Source: Methyloceanibacter sp. (GTDB lineage Bacteria; Pseudomonadota; Alphaproteobacteria; Rhizobiales; Methyloligellaceae). From it: DNA of 5,443 nt. The notes under the pieces were generated by a model that made no database searches, was not told the origin of the DNA, and saw nothing but the letters and a program-made list of their open reading frames with translations. Position 1 is the stretch's first letter, and each line of letters opens with the position of its first letter. Shown in pieces: positions 1 through 5,443 of the stretch. Both the position numbers and the translations under genes were made by a program. Location: contig JANWJA010000014.1 in assembly GCA_025449615.1 (NCBI GenBank), positions 1 to 5,443 of the forward strand, read 5' to 3'.

Positions 1-744
1 ACGATCTCCAAGCGTGACGCTGCTGCTGCCGCGGTGCAGAAGAACCTCGCGCCTATCGCGCATAAGAATATCACCGCGCCATTCGCCGGCCGGCTTGGCC
101 TACGTCGTGTCGAAAGAGGCCAATACGTGTCCATCGGGCAGGCGCTGGTTTGGCTCCAGGCGCTGGATCCGATATGGATCGATTTCCCGGTCTCGGAGAA
201 CGAATTGGGCCGGCTCAAACCGAAGGCTGCGATCGAACTCACTGTCGCGGCCTTTCCCCGTGAAGTCTTCAAGGGCGAGATCGAGGCGTTCGATGCGCGC
301 GTCAATCAAGACACGCGGCAGTTGATGGTGCGGGGCCGGATCCCGAATCCCGAGCGGAAATTGCTGCCCGGAATGTTCGCCAATGTGGCGGTGGTGGCCG
401 GTGAGCCGAAGACGCTGGTCTCGGTGCCACGTACGGCAGTCACTTACGGACTTTACGGCGATAGCATCTGGGTGGCTAAAGAAGAGGAAGTCCCGGGACC
501 CTCAGAGCCTTCAGGCTCGGGCGAAGCCGTGGCCGCGAGCGGCAAACCGGAAAAGAAGCTGATCGCCGAGCGCCGTTTCGTGCGGCTGGGACAATCGCAA
601 GGAGAGACTGTCGCCATTGTCGAAGGCATCAACGAGGGCGACGAGGTGGTGACGAGTGGCCAGCTCAAGCTTCAGCCCGGTGCCGCGATCAAGATCGACA
701 ATAGTAATCCATTGCAGCCCAAGGCCGAGCGGCCGAGGCAGTAG
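1..744 (+). CDS. RND efflux pump periplasmic adaptor subunit (membrane fusion protein, HlyD/AcrA/MexV type), 5' end missing
   Basis: This is the periplasmic adaptor that joins an inner-membrane RND permease to an outer-membrane TolC-type channel. The reading frame is already open at base 1, so the N-terminus lies outside the window. The 247 visible residues are roughly the last two-thirds of a family protein that is usually 370-400 residues long. In order one sees the end of the alpha-hairpin (about 1-17), the second half of the lipoyl-like domain with the typical APFAGRLG and RGQYVSIGQ segments (about 24-50), then LDPIWIDFPVSENEL leading into the beta-barrel (about 52-130, ending near LLPGMFANV at 121-129). 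The membrane-proximal domain follows, beginning SVPRTAV at 141-147. Residues 161-186 form a Pro/Ser/Gly/Glu-rich, low-complexity insert in that domain. The signal peptide or lipoprotein signal cannot be judged. The stop is TAG at 742-744, four bases before the permease start, so the two genes are surely co-transcribed. The GTG at 34 is internal and not the real start. Family assignment is firm; substrate is unknown. Confidence 0.93.
   Translation, partial: TISKRDAAAAAVQKNLAPIAHKNITAPFAGRLGLRRVERGQYVSIGQALVWLQALDPIWIDFPVSENELGRLKPKAAIELTVAAFPREVFKGEIEAFDARVNQDTRQLMVRGRIPNPERKLLPGMFANVAVVAGEPKTLVSVPRTAVTYGLYGDSIWVAKEEEVPGPSEPSGSGEAVAASGKPEKKLIAERRFVRLGQSQGETVAIVEGINEGDEVVTSGQLKLQPGAAIKIDNSNPLQPKAERPRQ
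735..741 (+). promoter_or_regulatory. Ribosome binding site of the RND permease gene
   Basis: A GAGGCAG stretch lies 7 bases before the ATG at 749, inside the last codons of the adaptor gene. It supports ATG 749 as the permease start rather than a start further upstream in the same open frame. It also points to translational coupling across the 4-bp junction. Confidence 0.5.
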
Positions 745-748
745 TTCG

Positions 749-3700
749 ATGCACTTTACCGATCTCTTTATCAAGCGGCCGGTGCTGGCCACGGTGGTGA
801 GCCTGCTCATCCTTTTGGTCGGCACGCAGGCCGGCTTCAAGCTGCCGATCCGGCAATATCCGGAGCTGTACAATACGACCATCACCGTGATGACCGGCTA
901 TCCCGGCGCCAACGCCGATCTGATTCAAGGCTTCATCACGGTTCCAATCCAGCAGGCAGTAGCGAGCGCCGAAGGCATCGACACAATTACTGCGAGCTCG
1001 ACGCAAAATGTCAGCACCGTCACGCTCAATCTGAAGCTCGACGCCGATCCCGACCGGGCCATGACCGACGTGTTGTCGAAAGTGGCGCAGGTGAAGCGCA
1101 TCCTGCCGCGGGAGGCGAACGATTCCGTCGTCACCAAGCAGACCGGTGAGGGCTACGCACTGCTTTATATGTCCTTCAATTCGAAGGTGATGAGCGGTTC
1201 GCAGATTAGCGACTATCTCAATCGCGTGGTGCAGCCGCGGCTGCAGACCATCGATGGCGTGGCCAATGCCGAAATCCTCGGCGGCCAGACCTTCGCCATG
1301 CGCATCTGGCTCGACCCGGACCGCATGGCCTCGCTCGGCGTGACGCCGCTCGATATCCGCGCCGCCCTCGCCAACAACAATTTCACTACGGCCGCAGGCC
1401 AGGTGAAGGGCGACTTCGTCCAGACCAATATCGAGGCTAAGACGTCGATCGATAACCCGGCGGCGTTTGGCAAGCTCGTAGTGATGAGCCGCGGCGATTC
1501 TCTGGTGCGCTTGAGCGATGTGGCCGAGATCGAGCTCGGTCCGCAAAGCTCGGAATCATCTTCCGTGTTCGACGGGCTGAAGGCCGTGTTTATCGGCGTT
1601 TACGCCACGCCTACGGCAAACCCGCTGACGGTGATCACAAAGGTGCGTAACGCCTTTCCGGAAATCCAGAAGGAACTGCCGCCGGGGCTCGATGCGGCGA
1701 TCGCCTATGACGCCACCAATTTCATCCGTGCTTCGCTGTGGGAAGTATTGAAGACGCTCGGGGAAGCGGCGCTGATCGTGATTGTGGTGATCTTTCTGTT
1801 CCTTGGCAATCTGCGCTCGACCATCATTCCGATCATCACCATTCCGTTGTCACTGATCGGCGTGTTGGGCTTGCTGCTAGCGCTCGGCTACTCGATTAAC
1901 ATGATGACCTTGCTCGCGCTGGTGCTCGCCATCGGGCTTGTGGTCGACGACGCCATTGTCGTGGTGGAGAATATCCACCGCCATATCGAAGATGGCATGA
2001 CGCCAATGAATGCCGCGCTGAAAGGCGCGCGCGAGATCCTCTACCCGATCATCGCCATGACCATCACGCTCGCGGCGGTGTTCGCGCCGATCGGCTTCGT
2101 ATCGGGCCTGACCGGGGCGCTGTTCAAGGAATTTGCCTTCACGCTCGCGGGAGCGGTGCTGGTCTCCGGCATTGTTGCCATCACCCTGTCGCCAATGATG
2201 TGCTCGCGGCTGCTAAAGTCGGAGAAGGCGGGGGGCGGTGGCAGGTTCACGCGGTTTCTCGATCGGTTATTTGATGGGCTGAAACGCCGCTATGAGCGGC
2301 GGCTGACCAGCAGCCTGAATTACCGGCCGGTGGCCATATTGGTGCTTGCAGGCCTGATCGCCGGTACCGGCCTCATGTATATGACGGCGAGCCGCCAGTT
2401 GGCGCCGGAAGAGGACCAAGGCATCCTCTTCACCCTGGTGAAGACGCCGCAATACGCCAATCTCGATTATCTCGAGGATGCTACCGACAAGCTCTATGGC
2501 GCGTTCAGCACAGTTCCGGAGAAAGAGCACGTCTTCACCATCAACGGCATGGGCGATGTGCACCAGGCCTTTTCCGGCATTTTGCTGAAGCCTTGGGGCG
2601 AGCGGAGCCGCAATCAAGCCGCGGTGCTGCAAGATCTGTCGCCGCGCATCAGTGCGCTGGCGACGGCGCAAGCCTTCACGTTCTCGCCACCCGCGCTGCC
2701 GGGCTCCACCGGCGGCCCGCCGGTGCAGTTCGTCATCACCACGACGCGGGACTTCCGCGAGCTCGCCGACGTGCTTGCGGATGTGGAGAAAGCCGCCAAG
2801 GCGAGCGGGCTTTTCATCTTCACCGATTCCGATCTCCGGTTCGAGACGCCGCAGATCGAGGTGCATATCGATGCCGATAAGGCCAACCGGCTCGGCATCT
2901 CCATGGCGGATGTCGGCGGATCGCTGGCGACGCTGCTCGGCGGCAATTATGTCAATCTATTCGATCTGTACGGGCGTAGTTACCAGGTCATTCCGCAGGT
3001 GCCCCGCGACTACCGCTTGGATGAGACTTGGCTGACGCGTTACCAAATCCGCACCGCATCCGGCGCGCTGGTGCCGCTCTCGAACGTGGCGTCGATCACC
3101 AAGACGGTGCAGCCGAACGCGCTCACCAATTTCCAGCAGCTGAACTCGGCGACGCTCTCGGCGGTGCCGTTCCCGGGACGGACCGTGGGTGAGGCGATCG
3201 ATTTTCTCAAGACCAAGGCCGAGAGCTTCCCGCAGGGCTTCTCTTACGATTTCCAGGGCGAGAGCCGGCAATTCGTCCAAGAAGGCAACACGCTGGTCTA
3301 CACCTTCGTGTTCGCGCTCATCGTGATCTTCCTGGTGCTCGCGGCCCAATATGAGAGTTTCCGCGATCCCTTCATTATTCTTGTGGCATTGCCGGCATCG
3401 ATGTTCGGGGCGCTGATCCCTCTGAATGCGGGACTCGCCTCCATCAATATCTATACGCAGATCGGGCTCGTGACTCTGATCGGACTGATTTCCAAGCATG
3501 GCATTCTGATGGTCGATTTCGCCAACAAGCTGCAGATCGATCAAGGTCTCTCCCGCCGCGTCGCGATCGAGCAGGCCGCCGCAATTCGCTTGCGGCCGAT
3601 CCTGATGACGACGGCCGCCATGGTCGTTGCGATGGTGCCGCTCCTAATCGCGAAGGGGGCGGGGGCCGCCAGCCGGTTCGATATCGGGCTCGTCATTGCC

Positions 3701-3895
3701 TCCGGTATGCTGATCGGCACCATATTCACGCTGTTCGTGACGCCGGCGGTCTACACCTACCTTGCCAAGGATTATCAGAAGCAACGAGCGGCCGAAGAAA
3801 CCGCCTCGCCCGATGGCCCGGCCCGGCCAAACGAGCCGGAAGAGCCCAAGCGCCGGCCCCGCAGGCGCCCTCTCGCGCCCCATCCCGCCGAGTAG
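749..3895 (+). CDS. RND multidrug efflux permease (AcrB/MexW-like, HAE1 family)
   Basis: This is a complete 1048-residue inner-membrane proton/drug antiporter, a normal length for the hydrophobe/amphiphile efflux (HAE1) family. The start at 749 gives MHFTDLFIKRPVLATVVSLL, the classic RND N-terminus. The frame is open upstream, but that part only shadows the adaptor gene. TM1 lies at about 10-28, followed by the first porter and docking domains. TM2-TM6 fall at about 340-490, TM7 at about 527-548, then the second periplasmic loop, and TM8-TM12 at about 848-1005. The proton-relay residues are intact. The aspartate pair of TM4 (GLVVDDAIVVVEN) is D400/D401, matching AcrB D407/D408. The TM10 lysine (ISKHGIL) is K916, matching K940. 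The TM11 arginine (RLRPILMT) is R947, matching R971. From memory the sequence is closer to Pseudomonas MexW than to AcrB. The tail from about 1007 is long, Pro-rich and basic (KRRPRRRP at 1034-1041). It should act as a trimer with the upstream adaptor and an outer-membrane channel encoded elsewhere. Substrates cannot be read from the sequence. Confidence 0.97.
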   Translation: MHFTDLFIKRPVLATVVSLLILLVGTQAGFKLPIRQYPELYNTTITVMTGYPGANADLIQGFITVPIQQAVASAEGIDTITASSTQNVSTVTLNLKLDADPDRAMTDVLSKVAQVKRILPREANDSVVTKQTGEGYALLYMSFNSKVMSGSQISDYLNRVVQPRLQTIDGVANAEILGGQTFAMRIWLDPDRMASLGVTPLDIRAALANNNFTTAAGQVKGDFVQTNIEAKTSIDNPAAFGKLVVMSRGDSLVRLSDVAEIELGPQSSESSSVFDGLKAVFIGVYATPTANPLTVITKVRNAFPEIQKELPPGLDAAIAYDATNFIRASLWEVLKTLGEAALIVIVVIFLFLGNLRSTIIPIITIPLSLIGVLGLLLALGYSINMMTLLALVLAIGLVVDDAIVVVENIHRHIEDGMTPMNAALKGAREILYPIIAMTITLAAVFAPIGFVSGLTGALFKEFAFTLAGAVLVSGIVAITLSPMMCSRLLKSEKAGGGGRFTRFLDRLFDGLKRRYERRLTSSLNYRPVAILVLAGLIAGTGLMYMTASRQLAPEEDQGILFTLVKTPQYANLDYLEDATDKLYGAFSTVPEKEHVFTINGMGDVHQAFSGILLKPWGERSRNQAAVLQDLSPRISALATAQAFTFSPPALPGSTGGPPVQFVITTTRDFRELADVLADVEKAAKASGLFIFTDSDLRFETPQIEVHIDADKANRLGISMADVGGSLATLLGGNYVNLFDLYGRSYQVIPQVPRDYRLDETWLTRYQIRTASGALVPLSNVASITKTVQPNALTNFQQLNSATLSAVPFPGRTVGEAIDFLKTKAESFPQGFSYDFQGESRQFVQEGNTLVYTFVFALIVIFLVLAAQYESFRDPFIILVALPASMFGALIPLNAGLASINIYTQIGLVTLIGLISKHGILMVDFANKLQIDQGLSRRVAIEQAAAIRLRPILMTTAAMVVAMVPLLIAKGAGAASRFDIGLVIASGMLIGTIFTLFVTPAVYTYLAKDYQKQRAAEETASPDGPARPNEPEEPKRRPRRRPLAPHPAE

Positions 3896-3903
3896 ACAGC
3901 CAG

Positions 3904-3932
3904 TTTACTCGCTTCCCCCAAGCCTCTAGAAA
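3904..3932 (+). promoter_or_regulatory. Possible weak sigma70-like promoter for pccA
   Basis: TTTACT (3904-3909) and TAGAAA (3927-3932) each match four of six bases of the -35 and -10 consensus, with a 17-bp spacer. Transcription would begin near 3939, about 20 bases before the pccA start. Such matches occur by chance, and alphaproteobacterial promoters often deviate from consensus, so this is only a candidate. The whole 64-bp gap (3896-3959) shows no stem-loop with a T-run, so read-through from the efflux operon is the alternative. Confidence 0.22.
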
Positions 3933-3945
3933 GCCCAAGCTAGCT

Positions 3946-3956
3946 GGAAGCGGGGA
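3946..3956 (+). promoter_or_regulatory. Ribosome binding site of pccA
   Basis: The purine-rich GGAAGCGGGGA precedes the ATG at 3960; its GGAAG part ends 9 bases before the start. An in-frame TAG at 3927-3929, with no start codon between it and 3960, leaves ATG 3960 as the only sensible start. Confidence 0.5.
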
Positions 3957-3959
3957 CCC

Positions 3960-5443
<1,484 letters not shown>

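Noticed and set aside
656..748. Upstream extension of the permease by 31 residues to a start at 656
   Set aside because: The extension overlaps the adaptor's conserved end in another frame and looks like random Ser/Arg/Pro sequence. ATG 749 gives the exact RND N-terminus and has a ribosome binding site.
689..1546. Minus-strand open frame (285 residues) opposite the permease N-terminal part
   Set aside because: It is fully antisense to a conserved RND permease, has a His/Arg-rich composition and no recognisable motif. It is a frame shadow.
3938..3945. AGCTAGCT palindrome in the intergenic gap
   Set aside because: It is only 8 bp, with no loop, no T-run and no flanking symmetry beyond a base or two. 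There is not enough to call an operator or terminator.

Overview
The window is GC-rich and densely coding, with three consecutive genes on the plus strand and only one gap longer than a few bases (64 bp). Base composition, gene style and the propionyl-CoA carboxylase sequence suggest an alphaproteobacterium, probably of the Hyphomicrobiales (Rhizobiales). That placement is an inference from sequence recall, not a computed phylogeny.

Layout. Positions 1-744 hold the 3' two-thirds of a periplasmic adaptor (membrane fusion) protein of an RND efflux pump. Four bases later, 749-3895 encodes the complete 1048-residue inner-membrane RND permease, which resembles MexW of Pseudomonas. The two genes form a standard adaptor-permease operon. 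No TolC/OprM-type outer-membrane channel or regulator gene is in view. A 64-bp spacer (3896-3959) has no convincing terminator and at most a weak sigma70-like promoter. From 3960 to the window edge runs pccA, the alpha (biotin carboxylase) subunit of propionyl-CoA carboxylase, cut off by the window before its biotin-carrier domain.

The main point is that pccA is interrupted by an in-frame TAA at codon 187 (4518-4520), inside the ATP-grasp domain. The position normally holds glutamate, so a single G-to-T change explains it. There is no frameshift: the same frame stays open and well conserved for the remaining 307 codons in the window, with all recognisable catalytic residues present. This is either a very recent nonsense mutation, a sequencing or assembly error, or, less likely, a read-through site.

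The efflux pump and the carboxylase are not obviously linked in function. The pump would export drugs or other amphiphiles using the proton-motive force. PCC would carboxylate propionyl-CoA to methylmalonyl-CoA. I found no RNA genes, mobile elements, CRISPR arrays or significant repeats, and no evidence of an undescribed system.
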